From contig JAWWNJ010000030.1 of assembly GCA_037176885.1 (NCBI GenBank), positions 372,001 through 436,000 on the forward strand: DNA of 64,000 bases. The letters are read 5' to 3'. The stretch is from Favolaschia claudopus (lineage: Eukaryota; Basidiomycota; Agaricomycetes; Agaricales; Mycenaceae). Positions 11,103 to 22,400 of this stretch are shown here, piece by piece (position 1 is the first letter of the stretch; every line of letters starts with the position of its first letter). Below the pieces are notes generated by a model. It saw only the letters and a list, made by a program, of their open reading frames with translations, searched no databases and had not been told where the DNA came from. A program made the position numbers and the translations under genes.

Positions 11103-11630
11103 ACTCTCGCAAATGCCCCTACAAAGACGAGCATATCCAAAAAGGATATTTGACCGTCGAAGGAGGAAAGCATAAGCTCGGAGATGGCGGCTGGATTCCT
11201 TCGGGAAGTGGGACTCAGAAAACCAGAGAATTGAAAACTACTGGAAGAATAAGTCCGCCAGTCAGAACTGGAATACAGTTGACAGTTATTACAACGGCGA
11301 GATGGAAGGGCCTTCCTATGACCCGGAACTTCAAGCTGACGAAATTAAGTCGCTGAAAGTAAAACTCAGAAGAGCTGAGCAATACAATCTAGTTCAACAA
11401 CAACAACAAGTGGTTCATCCCACTTATATGGCTCAGATGCAACCTGTCGCGACTGCTCAACCAGTCGTTGGGCATAGTGTTTTTCCGGCCTTGGCTTGGC
11501 CTGAAAGCCGTGGCTTTGGCCCGCTTTGAGCTGGCTTTGGCTTACTCAAACCGAAGGCCGGGCCAAACTGCACGGCTTTGGCTTAAGCCATGGCTTTCAT
11601 ATATATTTTTGAGCGAATTCATGGATAAAT

Positions 11631-13892
11631 TTAATCTACATCTACATCGGGTTCGTCGTTCTCGGGAGAATCATCTAAGAAGCAGTCCCATCCTTCCTCG
11701 AACTCCGCTGTAGCATCACCATTCTCGTCCTCGGCCAGGGATGGTGCGCCACGATACATATCTTTTGATTTGAAAAGGGACTTGAGAATTTGAAGCGCCT
11801 CGACGACGTCGCCTTTGAGCCGGTTACGTCGCTTGCTAATTGTGATGCCGCCGGCGGAAAAGGCGCGTTCGCTGGACACCGAAGACGCCGGGATTGCAAG
11901 CCGGTCTTGCGCCAGCGAGCGCCATGTTGGAAGGCGGCCAACACATGCCTAAGAAAATATGAGATAGTCTCAAGTAGATTATCAGGATACGCACCCCCAA
12001 CCACGCAACCATAGAAATATTCTCAGGGACGACTTCGGGACGTGAGGAGTAGTATTCCTCAAATTCGTCCAGCCACGGTCGCTGCGGATCGCGATGAGGT
12101 TCGGATGTTGTTGGCTCGTCATCGTCGCTTTCGGGTGTGAGCTCCCTAAGCAGTGTGCCAAACTTGGAGGGTTGTGGGCGGGCAGGCTGTGATGTCGAAG
12201 TATTATTTAAATTAAGCTCTCGCCAACGTTGTGCAAACTGGAGAGACAATCAATTTAATGTCTACAAATATTCAATCAACTCTTCACTCACAATAGTCTC
12301 CGCAGTATCTCGCGCCTCCGCCGCAAGCTCGGCTCCCCAGTGCTTGTCGAAGTAGCGACCTTTTTGGGAAGGGTCCAACACTCGCGCGAAGAATTAGCTT
12401 CCACGTGGACGAAAACAGAATCAAGAAACGAACCCATAGCCATAACTTGAGCGGTCGATTTCGCAGACTTCTCATAATACTCGTTTATCTTGGCAGCGGC
12501 TTTCTCGAGTGCATCAGCGTAAAGTACATTGTCAGCTCTTTTGGCGCGCTTGCTCCAGGCACTATGGAGCGCTTCGAGAGCAGGGATCGCATTGTGCAAC
12601 GATGGGATCGTCCCGGAGGAAAAGGCTTGTTGGGCTTTCTCAGCATGCTGGCGCCAAGTGAGCAGGAATATAAAACAGAAAAAAACTCAACGGCCAAGAA
12701 ACCCGTGAACTTGTTCACTCGAGTCCATTCGTCTGGAGACAGCTTAAGATTGCGAATCTTAGCGCGTTCCTCAACACTCGAACCATCGAACGCGATGTCG
12801 TGAATAAAAATATCAACAAACTTTAGGAGTGTCATCGCTGGTCGCGCTCTAGGTGTTGCTTAGCGAACTCAACAGCAGCAGTACCATTATTTGCTGCGCC
12901 ATCCGTCGTCATGTAGCCAATCTATATAAACATTTACAAGAATCAACGACGTAAGTATAAAACAAACTGAAGACGGTGTATAAGAGTTACCCTGAGATTA
13001 ATACGGACCGCACCGGTACTGTGGAAAATCTTAAGAAGCTCTGTAAACGTAATAAAGGGATTACTGTTTACGAGGAGGGAGGCGTTGTTGAGACGCGTGA
13101 ATCCAATCAGCGCCTCGCGCGACTCCCAAACCCCCGGCGAAACCTCCTCAATCCAATGTCCTGTGACGGCCAGATATCCATCCCCATTATCAGCCTGCCA
13201 TGCATCGTCGGTGACGTGTATTTCACCCGATACAGTGGGACCCTGAATATCAATGAGAACAGCTGAAGATTTTCAAAACCACGTACATTCAACCTGTTCC
13301 GCAAGTTATCCATCCGTTCTTGGAACAAGTCGATGATTCCCTGTCGCGTTGCCTTTTTCTTGGGCAAACGAACACCGTTCTTGGCACGGGCCGCGATGTC
13401 GATCATATTGACGAATTGCGGATTTTCGAGGGGGTCGATAGGCTAAGAACGAATCAGAAATGGAAAGGGTGAAATATGAGCCAGATGACAGACTTGATCT
13501 GTAGCAACGAGCCATTCAATTGCCGCCTCTCGGAAGAGCGCATCGGAGTAGGGGATTATCACCTCCTGCTCGGGTTTCTCGCGGAGGTGTTGATCAACTG
13601 TTGACTGAGTATCCTTGGCCTCTGCTTGCTTCTTCGCCCTGCGATCGGCCGGTAGTGCTGACTCGAAGCAACCCGCACAGCGTAACCGTTCGTCTTCACC
13701 TGCCCTGCTCCCGGAGGAAGTACCGCTCAACACTCTTACGCCGCCGCCTCGCACTACGCCATCGCCTCCGCTTCCGCCTGTTATGCCGCCACCTCGCACT
13801 ACACCATCGCCTCCCGCTATGCCTCCGCCTCCGCCTGCTGCTCCGCCTTCGCTTCCCGCTATTGCTCCTCCTACTATGCCGCCACCCCGCAC
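11631..13892 (-). pseudogene. hAT-family transposase, spliced, interrupted by a gag fragment
   Basis: Reading right to left, the pieces are: DALFREAAIEWLVATDQ (about 13560-13510) and LPKKKATRQGIIDLFQERM (about 13380-13320) of the N-terminal region; then a catalytic-core segment with GEIHVTDDAWQADNGDGYLA (about 13230-13170) and GYMTTDGAANNGT (about 12920-12880), the usual first and second Asp regions of hAT enzymes. These are followed by a helical region (LKLSPDEWTRVNKFTGFLA, then an intron of about 45 nt at 12660-12705), DPSQKGRYFDKHWGAELA (about 12375-12320), and the C-terminal dimerisation signature SSERAFSAGGITISKRRN (about 11875-11822). An acidic tail ends at 11631. The N-terminal 13690-13892 part is Gly-rich and uncertain. 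A 114-bp gag fragment at 12967-13080 sits in the gene, so it is probably inactive. Confidence 0.8.
12967..13080 (+). repeat. Exact-looking 114-bp copy of gag sequence inside the hAT transposase
   Basis: These bases match 9111-9198 joined to 9619-9644, that is, the gag without the 9199-9616 MITE. No retroelement end, poly(A) or obvious target duplication surrounds it. The surroundings are hAT transposase codons on the minus strand. It looks like a captured filler fragment (double-strand-break repair or template switch) copied before the MITE entered the 9.2 kb locus, or from another gag copy. Confidence 0.85.
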
Positions 13893-14767
13893 TATGCCTG
13901 CCTCCTCGGAAACAATCCCCGCAACTCAAATAATTTCTACAATGGACAGCCAATCTGCTGTTACGCATGTGCCTGCTACAGAAAGCCTTATGCCAAGCGC
14001 GCCAATGTCGACCGCCGCGCCACCTAGCTTTCAGATCGATGCGCCTGAGCTTTCAACTGAACCGCCTGCACATAACTTGAAAACGGGTAGTGGCCCATTG
14101 AAAATCAAGGCCATTGTGAGTGCTTACTTGGGCTTGTGGACATAGATCTGACATCGCAACAGTACCAGTCAAGTCAAGTCAGTGTCGCGACTTGACCCTC
14201 ATGCAGCTGCTCGTATTCCTGCACCGAAGGTGTCGACAGCCGTGACGAAGAGCACAATGGCTGCTCCTCCCTCCTCTTCCACCTCGGCGGAACAATCTCA
14301 ATCCGGCGCCTCTTCTTCCACAGCAAATCTTTTGCCCACTCCTGCAAACCTCTTTCCTCATCTCTCCCGAGCAACACCCTTCCCCATCCCGCTGATAAGG
14401 CTGCTCCGTCGAAGAGAAAACCCTCAAATAAGGTCCACAAGCCGAAGTCCTCCGTGAATACTGCATGGTAAGTATAATCGCCTGACCTTTTCCGAATGGA
14501 ATTGAATTGAATCGTTTGATAGGGCACTGTATGGCGCTTGGCATATGGCTCAGCCCGGGCAGGAACAAGACGTCCACGCTACAGTGAAGACCGCGTACCA
14601 AAGTCTCAGTGCGGAACGTAAAAAAGTAAGTGTTAGCTGCCAGTTGCTTGAAAAACTGTCGGAATGAGCTGTTCTCCCCCCAGTTTTATACCGACGAAGC
14701 CAAACGTCTAAAGAAGGCCGCAGAGGTTGTCCCAGCCCCCGTCCACCAAGTTGATTCGGCAGTTTAG
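13615..14767 (+). CDS. Putative proline-rich protein next to the hAT transposase
   Basis: A plus-strand frame to 14145 encodes Pro-rich repeats (PPPRTTPSPPLPP and variants) and then a Ser/Thr/Ala-rich part. A GTGAGT donor at about 14116 with an acceptor at about 14160 could join it to a Ser-rich frame (PPSSSTSAEQSQSGASSS, about 14255-14310). A later exon encodes WALYGAWHMAQPGQEQD, an intron of about 60 nt, and FYTDEAKRLKKAAEVV before a stop at 14765-14767. The last part has the spacing W..Y...Lkk seen in HMG-box-like helices, but that is weak. The 5' part overlaps the hAT transposase N-terminus on the other strand, so one of the two readings there is wrong. At least one frameshift is needed. 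Confidence 0.35.
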
Positions 14768-14779
14768 AAGATGTAGTCA

Positions 14780-16628
14780 GTTGAGAAAGTACTTGAAAGT
14801 TTGCGAAGAGTCAGATTGTTCAGGTCGGCGCTGCTGCAATAGTTTACACAGAATTTGGAACTTCTGCGTGGTTGAATTCAATGTATCGCTACAGACACTG
14901 TCGAATATGTTACTGTTTGCGCAGAGAGCGTAGTTTGAAGCAAATTCAAAGAGGACCAGAGGTCGTGAGTATGTTTGCCTCTGTTTGTTTTCACCTTTCC
15001 TTCTACCACCACCACCCCCCTTCCTCAAAGCAACCTCCTCAACGCAGCCTCCGAGCGGCCGCTTCGATGCCATCTAGGCTTTGGGTAGCGTGCACACCCG
15101 TTCTCCACACAACAAATTCGATGTCGTCAAGAGCATCTTGACTTGAATAAACGCGTCTACGTGAGCTCCCTCACCATCGACATACTGTTTTTTTTGCTTC
15201 TCCTTTGTAGTTTCGTGCGTCCTGCGCGTTGTCTGGTGAACGTGTGTTGAACCATCGACAAAGAGGTATGCGTGAACAATTCAGCGGCTGTGATGCTGAT
15301 CATGGTCTTTTCAGATACTTTTGACTCCATTGCGAGCATACCCAAAACCGAGGAGGTGCGTCCTCACTCCGACTGTGACTCCGAGTCGGTACCTTACTTT
15401 TCACTTTCACAGATAAAACCACCCGCAAATGTCGTCGGCGACGCGAAGCCACAAGCTTGTGATATTACTAATCTTCGGTTGCTTCCCTCTAATCGTTTCG
15501 TCTAGGTTCGACATCCGAGTCCTCGTTTCCCTGTTGCGCCTCGCCGCTGCCGAAGTCAAGACCGTAACGTGTGCTGGAGCTGCGCAACCTCAGACGTTTG
15601 GGGAAATACGCCACCCCAACGCCGGAAAACGAGGTAAGGGCCTCATATTCAAGCTCCTGGTGACTCTTGGGGAAAGAGACGGACCCCAGAATGAGCAGGT
15701 TCGGGTTACACATGCAAACGCACGCTTCCCAGTGAATTCGCCCGTCACGATAGGGTTGATGAATTTTGCGGGTTTGCGGCAAAAGCAATTAACGGTCGGA
15801 CAATGAGAAGACTTGATAGCACGGTCCACATGCTCCGGAGCGACGGGACGGCCGGATGGAGTCAACGGACTATCGAAGTATAGGCAAGAGCAAGCGACGA
15901 GCGAGGTAGAGGAAGTTGCGTACTACGGGAAAGTGGCGAGATGGGTTACGCCGTCCTTCACCACGACGGTGGACAGATTGTGTACACCACGCTGCTGAGT
16001 TTTCAGAAAGGCCTTGTGTTGGAGCTTAGCGAAGGTTGTCGAAGGCTGAGGTCGAGCGCCTTCAGATGCAGAGCGACGGTCGGTGCGAGTAGGAGACATA
16101 GGGATACGCAAAAGTGGGAGCGAAGTTGTTGTTCAGATTTCTAGCATGAAAACCTATATACCTATGCCTCGAACTTTTTTACCACCGCCGAAGAGAATCA
16201 AGCAACGTTCGTTGCAGACGCGCTTGAGGCACCGAAAAAAAAGGCGTGGCAGGACATGAGATTGTTGAAACAGACTGGAATTTTCCTAATTGAGTCGCAG
16301 AAGGCGAGGGTAGAGGGTATGGCGCCCATGGAAGCAGAACGAGGCAAAAAAGAAGGTGGAGCGGTCCACGCAGCGAGCCATGAGCCGACTTTGATGCGCC
16401 GGAAGTCTCTGAACGGATAAAAGCCAAATTGGGACAGAAGTTGATGAATGTCGGGGGCGGAGGGCGCGCGTCGGGTCATTGAGTAAAAGGTTGGAAGAGT
16501 AAAAGAAGCCTGCGACAGCGTGGGAGTCTTTGTGCCCGCTCAGCTAGCCACGTTATTTGATCTCCATGAGCCAAAACCACCGACAGTCTTACAGATATCG
16601 GCCTCGATGATTATCCTAAGGGCAGGCC
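14780..16628. other. No supported gene
   Basis: Several open frames overlap on both strands without recognisable domains. A plus-strand stretch at 16180-16420 encodes a Glu/Lys/Ala-rich helix-forming peptide (LEAPKKKAWQDMRLLK) that could be an exon of a decayed gene. The stretch 15020-15100 is pyrimidine-rich. Nothing firmer can be said. Confidence 0.3.
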
Positions 16629-16956
16629 TACTCGGCGTTACCAAAAGTAACCGTAATCGTAGATTTTGCATGGGAATTTAGATTGGCAACTGACTTTCAT
16701 AGATCCAGATCTTCCCCAAGGCATGTTTTCTTCAACTTTAACGAAACATCGGACAGCCACAGAAATATTCGAGATTCAAAATTTTCCTATTTGGCAAAAT
16801 CTGCGTTTTGGGGGCGGCAGTTGGACGGATTGTGGGTCAGTGAGCACTTAGCATTTGGATGCTAAGATGGTATACATAAAATATCAGAATTTCCTATTCT
16901 GATCTCGAGCTTTTGTGAGATGGTTAAAACCGGACATAATGTGGACATAAAACATG

Positions 16957-18939
16957 TTGGGTATGTGGACAATGGTCCACATAGGAGGGTAAGCTTGCTT
17001 CAGTGCGAATGGGAATTCAATATCCTAGTTGAATACGTCCAATTCATCCATATACAGTAGCTAATCTTGCTAAATTCATTCGGGCAACATTACTGGCTCG
17101 AGCACTTTTTCGCCCGATTTGGGTAACCAACTTATTCAGTTGATGAACCTCAAAACCGCCTCAGTAACCGCCCTCATATTCACCTTCAAAACTCTTCTGC
17201 TCCTGATGAGTCTGGTTGCAGTGGCTCAGCGGCCCTGTTTTTTTCCGGATTATTGATTTTGACAGCTAAAGCCAATGTAAAAGCTTTTTTCATTGTTTAT
17301 TTTCAGGTGCTGTCACTTGGAACTTAGTCCATGGTTTGCGCTGTTGCAGTTTGAGGTTTCGAGTGCTGATGGAGGTTGAGGTCCGAGGTCCGAGGTTGGC
17401 CGACTCGGATCAATCGATCATGATCTAATTTGATCAACAATTCTCGCGGTTCACGGAAGGTACACGGATGACTCCGATGGGTAAGTAGAAGGCCGCTTCC
17501 CATTTTGAACTCTACTGGCATTCCAGTGCGCTTACTGCGAGCTGTTTTCAGAAGCTTTCTTGTTGAAGTATCATCAACAGACAATAATTTATGAATTTCG
17601 TGGCGATATCCATCCAAACATTACCTCTGAGTGAAAATCACTTGGAGCTGGTAGTACTTAGAGGCTTAGAATGTATTGATGTATGAATTACAATTTATTT
17701 GGGTCTGCAAATTGACTGAAGCTGCTCCCAGCCATTGCCCATTTTCGTAGAGGAACTCCTCCAAGAGCTTGCGGATCATGTTAGATTGTTGCCATCATCT
17801 GATCTCATACGGCACGGACGACGTTTACTGGTTGTTTACTATTCTTTGAGAGCTGAATCAGGTTCTGGCGATATGCACTACTCCAAAGACACGTACCTGA
17901 AGTCAAAAATGCCCAGGATACCTCACTCTTGAACCTCGGCTCAATGCTCAAACCTCCGTCAACAACCTCGTTAGTGATCAAAACTTCGGTTGACAACCAC
18001 GCAAGCGGTCGCAACCTCTGAGCTCAACCTTCGGTGCAAAAACAAATAATTTTCAACGATAAATAAGGTCATACCCTTGGCCCTTGGCTAAAGCTTATAC
18101 TCACTGGATAGTGGTAAGTATATCCAAGACACTGGTAGTAGCACAAAGTCTGGTAATTTTTTTTGAAGTTGCTCAAAGCATTCCCTGAGCCCCGGCACTT
18201 GTGACAAAGTGCTTCAAGTGCTTGTAACTTGAGGAGACTCAGTGTTACAAAACTGGATGCTTACTGAATTCTTTCTCAATGAGCAAGCAACCATTGAGTA
18301 TATATGTTGGTAAGGTACTGTACATATACTTATCACAGCACATGAGGTTCAAACAGGCCAATTAAACTTGAGCTGAGCAAGAGTTGAACCAAAGTTGAGC
18401 ACTCGGAGTCGGAAACATTCGGCGCGTAGTCCGAAGTCACATTACAGCCGTTTCGGAAAAAGAATGCGGGTTTTGATTGATTTTCGTTTTCGAAATCTGC
18501 TGACCTGTGTTTGGTCCCGCGTCCTCGGCTCCACCCTTGCCGAATCAGCTATTCGTCTCTTTCAGCGCATTCTCTTGCCAGAGAGTGAGTTGGTGAGGCT
18601 CCCTGAACCTTTGTGAATACATCAGAGCTCCAATCTGACCTCCAGCAGGGCTCAAATGCGTGCTTGAGCCCAGTTGTTTACACCGACAAGCTCACGGCAG
18701 CTGTGGAGACTTGTGGAGCCGCACGGTGCCGTTGACGGAATCGTCAACAACTGTCAATTAAAATCGAAAAGGAAAGAAGATCAAAACCCGCATTCTTTTT
18801 CTGAAACGACTGTATCCGAAGTCCGAGGAAAGGCCCGCACAGTGCTTACAGCTGTGCTTACAAAGCACCCAGTCATTTGTAAGCATCTGCATTTTGGAGC
18901 CCTATACCGATGAATGGGGAATGGGGAAGCAAGCTTCCC
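16957..18939. mobile_element. Insertion with CCACAT...GGAAGCTTGC ends, long version (about 2 kb)
   Basis: The left end TTGGGTATGTGGACAATGG contains the palindrome GTGGACNATGGTCCAC and then GGAGGG(T/G)AAGCTTGCTTC. The right end about 18815-18939 (CCGAGGAAAGGCCCGCACAG ... GGGGAAGCAAGCTTCCC) matches the right end of the short copy at 33552-33783. The flanks are CATG and CATA, compatible with a decayed 4-bp duplication. The 17000-18800 interior has no recognised gene; the minus frame 17324-17617 and plus frame 17735-17932 show no domain. It is either an autonomous-size relative or holds another insertion. Confidence 0.6.
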
Positions 18940-18986
18940 CATAATTTCAATTGAAATAGACACACAACAAGACCACAGTGGGCTTA

Positions 18987-19249
18987 CAGCTGTTTTACGG
19001 TTTTTGTCCGGTTTCTGATGGAGTGGAGCATTTCGTTTCTTGTTTACACCTGTGTGCCTCCGAGTCGCCGTATGGCTCCACTCTGACTCAAATTGGGCAT
19101 TTTGCTCCACAGTAAATGCAGTGGGGCTGCGGTGGAGCGGTTGAACTGCCTCCGGCTCCTCGGCGAGGGCACGCACAAGCAATCAGAGGTAAACAACTTC
19201 TGAAGAACCCCACCCCATCAGAAACCGGACAAAAACCGTAAAACAGCTG
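18987..19249. mobile_element. Tc1/mariner-type MITE, 263 bp, TA duplication
   Basis: Inverted termini of 35 bp (CAGCTGTTTTACGGTTTTTG...) are flanked by TA at 18985-18986 and 19250-19251. The sequence on both sides belongs to MITE family A, whose complete copy at 5623-6148 lacks this insert, so an empty site is available. No coding capacity. Confidence 0.85.
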
Positions 19250-19420
19250 TATACTATCTCATATGCAACAGTATATGCTCGTATCATAAATATAGTCTCG
19301 GTCTGCCCAGCGGCTCCGTGGTCTCTGTGCTGCACATATGTAGGCAATTTCTTGCACCCTCTGCGGTCGGTTTATTTATGTTAATTCAATCATCCATTGC
19401 AGAATATTGATCCGCCGTAG

Positions 19421-22400
19421 GAGGATGTCCGGCCCCCATCGCCTCCACCACGAGTTCCTAGTCCACCTCCGCTACGCCCGAGTGGACGTCCTGGTCGCCG
19501 CATCGTTCTGCCAAAGCGATACCGCGACGAGAGTCCGGCTGCTCCGCCTCCCGTCGAAATTCCCGAACCTCCCCCGAATGATCCTGAACCCAGCCCAGAT
19601 GAACCTGAGGATACTGCGCCCCCCAGATGGTTCAAGACGGCACCCAATTCATACGGGTTGTATAAAGTTTTTCCTCATCACCCTACACGCGATCCCGACC
19701 AATGTATCTCTTTGGATGATCTATGTGCCTCCTCCGACCTCCTCGTCTCGAAAAAAACCCAAACTGAAGCTACTCCCACTGTCCCCACTGCGCCTTGGTT
19801 TCCATTCCTGAACGCAACGGTTGCGAGATTGATGTCCTGGTTTCATCTCGGCGCCAATCTCAAATCTCTCGCTGAATTAGATGCTCTCGTCGAGGATGTA
19901 CTCCTCCAGGATGATTTCGATGTCGCTCATCTAAGAAATTTCAGCACTGCACGAGAGAGTAAACGCTTAGATGATACCGTTGCGAGCAGCATCGACGAAT
20001 TTGCTTCTGCTCCCGATGGGTGGAAGACGGTATCTGTCAAAATCAAGCTTCCGGCGCCAAAACATTGCGTTGCTGAGAAGGATGCGCCCGAGTTTGAGGT
20101 TCCCGGGCTCATGTACCGACCTCTTCTCGACGTCATGGCTGAAGCGTTCCAGAGTCCGTTGTTTGAAGAATATCACACCACCCCTTTCGAGTATCGCTGG
20201 GATCCGGCGCATAACCCCGGTGATCCTGATGTCCAGCTTGATCCTGCCGACGTCGCCGTAGACGAGCATGGTCTACCTGAACTTCCTGAGGGCCATCAGG
20301 TGGTTTATGGCGAGATCTACACGTCGCCGAGAATGCTCAAAGCGCACAACGAACTTCCGAAAGCAGCGACGACGCCACATCTCGAAACAATTATTGCGGA
20401 GTACATGTTTTGGTCAGATGCGACTCATCTGGCTAATTTCGGGAACGCTTCACTTTGGCCACTATACACCTTCGGCAACCTCTCCAAATACACCCGAGCG
20501 AAACCTTCCGCCAACGCGGGCTTTCATCAAGCCTACTTTCCTTCGGTACGTCTCCGGTGACCAATTCCCGCTTGCCAGTATTCCGGCCCTTCTATGCTAG
20601 CTTCCCGACTCCCTCAAAGACTTCTACCGCGAAAAATTTGGTGTGACCGTGTCTGCCGATGTTTGGGCTCACCTGAAACGCGAGCTCATGCATGGGATAT
20701 GGGATCTTCTTCTTTGTCCCGAGTTCATTCACGCCTACGTCCATGGCATCGTCATCAAATGTTACGATGGGATTGAGCGGCTGGTATTCCCGAGATTCTT
20801 CACCTACGGCGCTGACTATCCTGAGAAGTAAGTTATGTGTAAATCAATCTATTGTCTCTCAATTGTTTACAGAGTTTTGCTTGCGACCATCAAATACTTC
20901 GGAGGATACCCATGTCCGAGTCCCCGTTGCTTCGCTGAGAAAAATCAAATTTCAGAAATGGGCACTAACGCTGACATGCGCCGACGCCAAAAAATTCGTG
21001 AAGACACTTCTTGGTACAGGCATACAATCAACACAGCTCGTCGGTGGATTTTTGAGAAAGGTTATCTGGTTGCCGGTGCAGCGATCAACAGGATTTTGAA
21101 GCCAACATCGCTCGTACCCACCCGCGTGAGTACGGGCTTCCTTGGCCAAGTACTTTTCACTGATCATATCACCTAGAATGCCTTTTCGAGCTGGGTGGCT
21201 GGAAATCGTTATTCCTTCATCTCATTCGTGTCCTGCATGCGTACAATCCAGTGTCTGTTGAGAAACTGAATGAACGGTGAGTAACCCGTTTTGTATCCAT
21301 GGATTTTGCTCTGATTCAGTTAGGTTTCGAAAAATTCCTACCTTCGGAAGAAGCACAATTCGCCGGTTTCACGCGAATGTTGTCGATATGAAGAAGCCGG
21401 CAGCGCGGGACTTCGAGGACATTCTACAAGTGGGTAAACTCGTCAACTAAATTTGCATGCTCCTGAATATTTGTAGTGTTGCATACCTGCGTTTGAGGGT
21501 CTTCTCCCGGAACCGCACAACACAATTGTGCTCACCCTGCTCTATACCTTTGCGACCTGGCACGCCTATGGTAAACTCCGTCTACATACCTCCGGCACCA
21601 TTTCTGCCTGGAGAACCGTTACAAAAGAGCTCGGCGCGCAGGCTCGCCACTTTCTCAAGACGACATGTGAAGCTTATACGACATACGAGCTTCCTCAGGA
21701 ACAAAATCGACGCGCCCGCCGACAAGCCAAGAAAAATTCCAAGTCCATCAGCAAAAGAGGGAAGTAGTTGTAGACGTAGGTAAAGCATTGTAAACCCGCA
21801 AAATCCTCAAAAAGCATTGCAGACCCACATAAGCTCGGTGATTTTTCACCGAGATTTATACCAAACCTCCGATACTACAAACCTCACCGCGCTAGGTGGG
21901 GTTTGCAATGGATTTTGTAGTTTACAAAGGTATATCTAGGAATGTCAGGACATCCCTTATTCTCGCTCTTCGCTCCCATCCTCTAGCTCAGACCATCACA
22001 CAGTGCAGATAGTGATGAAATAAATTGATTTCAAATTACAGACAACGGAGACATTACGACGATGCCACGGTGCGCCAGCATACACACCTGTAAGCGCCGG
22101 GAACGAACCACACAGGCTACCAATGAGAACTTGATACTTGAGGCTCTTGAGAGAAGGTAGTGCGCTTGAGGTAACATTGAGGTAACACGGTTTCGAAGAC
22201 ATCTGAATAAGTTGGTGTTTGAGCTTGAGGAAGAGGCACTTGACGAGACCAAGTCTTGGCGTAACCGCAGCGGAGAGAGGGAAGTCGGAAGTGAGACAGA
22301 CAAGGATGGCGGGAAGATTAACGCGGTTGAGAAGGGTGACTTGAAAGAATGTTTGATGGGCTTGAGGGGAACGTTTGACGCGAGAAATTGAGGTCGTTGA

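Larger units (their letters stand above)
8482..11474 (+). pseudogene. LTR-retrotransposon Gag, interrupted by three MITEs and truncated by a hAT element
   Basis: The first block (8482-9110) encodes a Ser/Lys/Arg-rich N-terminus and then a capsid-like segment (PYAWDPNAPKFTTDDYED). It continues in another frame to 9198, resumes at 9619 and runs to 9891. It resumes again at 10545 with Glu-rich sequence and FSRDRDRDRDYNRS, and reaches a CCHC zinc knuckle that starts CFYCEEPGHY (about 10940-10970) and is completed by SRKCPYKDEH after 11105. It ends in a Gln-rich tail (QQQQQVV) at 11474. Each gap is an insertion with its own target duplication (9199-9616, 9892-10536, 10974-11102). Frameshifts near 9100 and 9660 and an in-frame TAG (near 9775) also break it. 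Protease, RT and integrase are absent because a hAT element follows. Confidence 0.8.
11475..13930. mobile_element. hAT element (left terminus and transposase; right terminus not found)
   Basis: The left end TAGTGTTTTTCCGGCCTTGG (11475) is followed by TTGGC/GCCAAAGCC-rich subterminal repeats. The same end occurs on the complete 510 bp hAT MITE at 55673-56182, so that MITE is probably mobilised by, or derived from, this element's family. The minus-strand transposase lies inside. I did not find the inverted right end, so the element is truncated or extends into degraded sequence beyond 14 kb. Confidence 0.6.
16631..19352. mobile_element. Tc1/mariner-type MITE family A, split by two later insertions
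   Basis: The left end CTCGGCGTTACCAAAAGTAACC follows TA at 16629-16630. The interior aligns with 5623-6148 up to about 16950, resumes at about 18940 (GAAATAGACACACAACAAG) and again at about 19252 (TCATATGCAACAGTATAT...GTAGGCAATTT), and is lost at about 19352. The two gaps are the insertions at 16957-18939 and 18987-19249. No coding sequence belongs to it. Confidence 0.75.

Noticed and set aside
13443..13892. Gly-rich minus-strand frame as a structural glycine-rich protein
   Set aside because: The Gly repeats are the complement of CCG/CCT-rich triplets that read as Pro-rich on the plus strand. Only the C-terminal part (from about 13600) carries hAT transposase sequence, so a separate Gly-rich protein is not supported.
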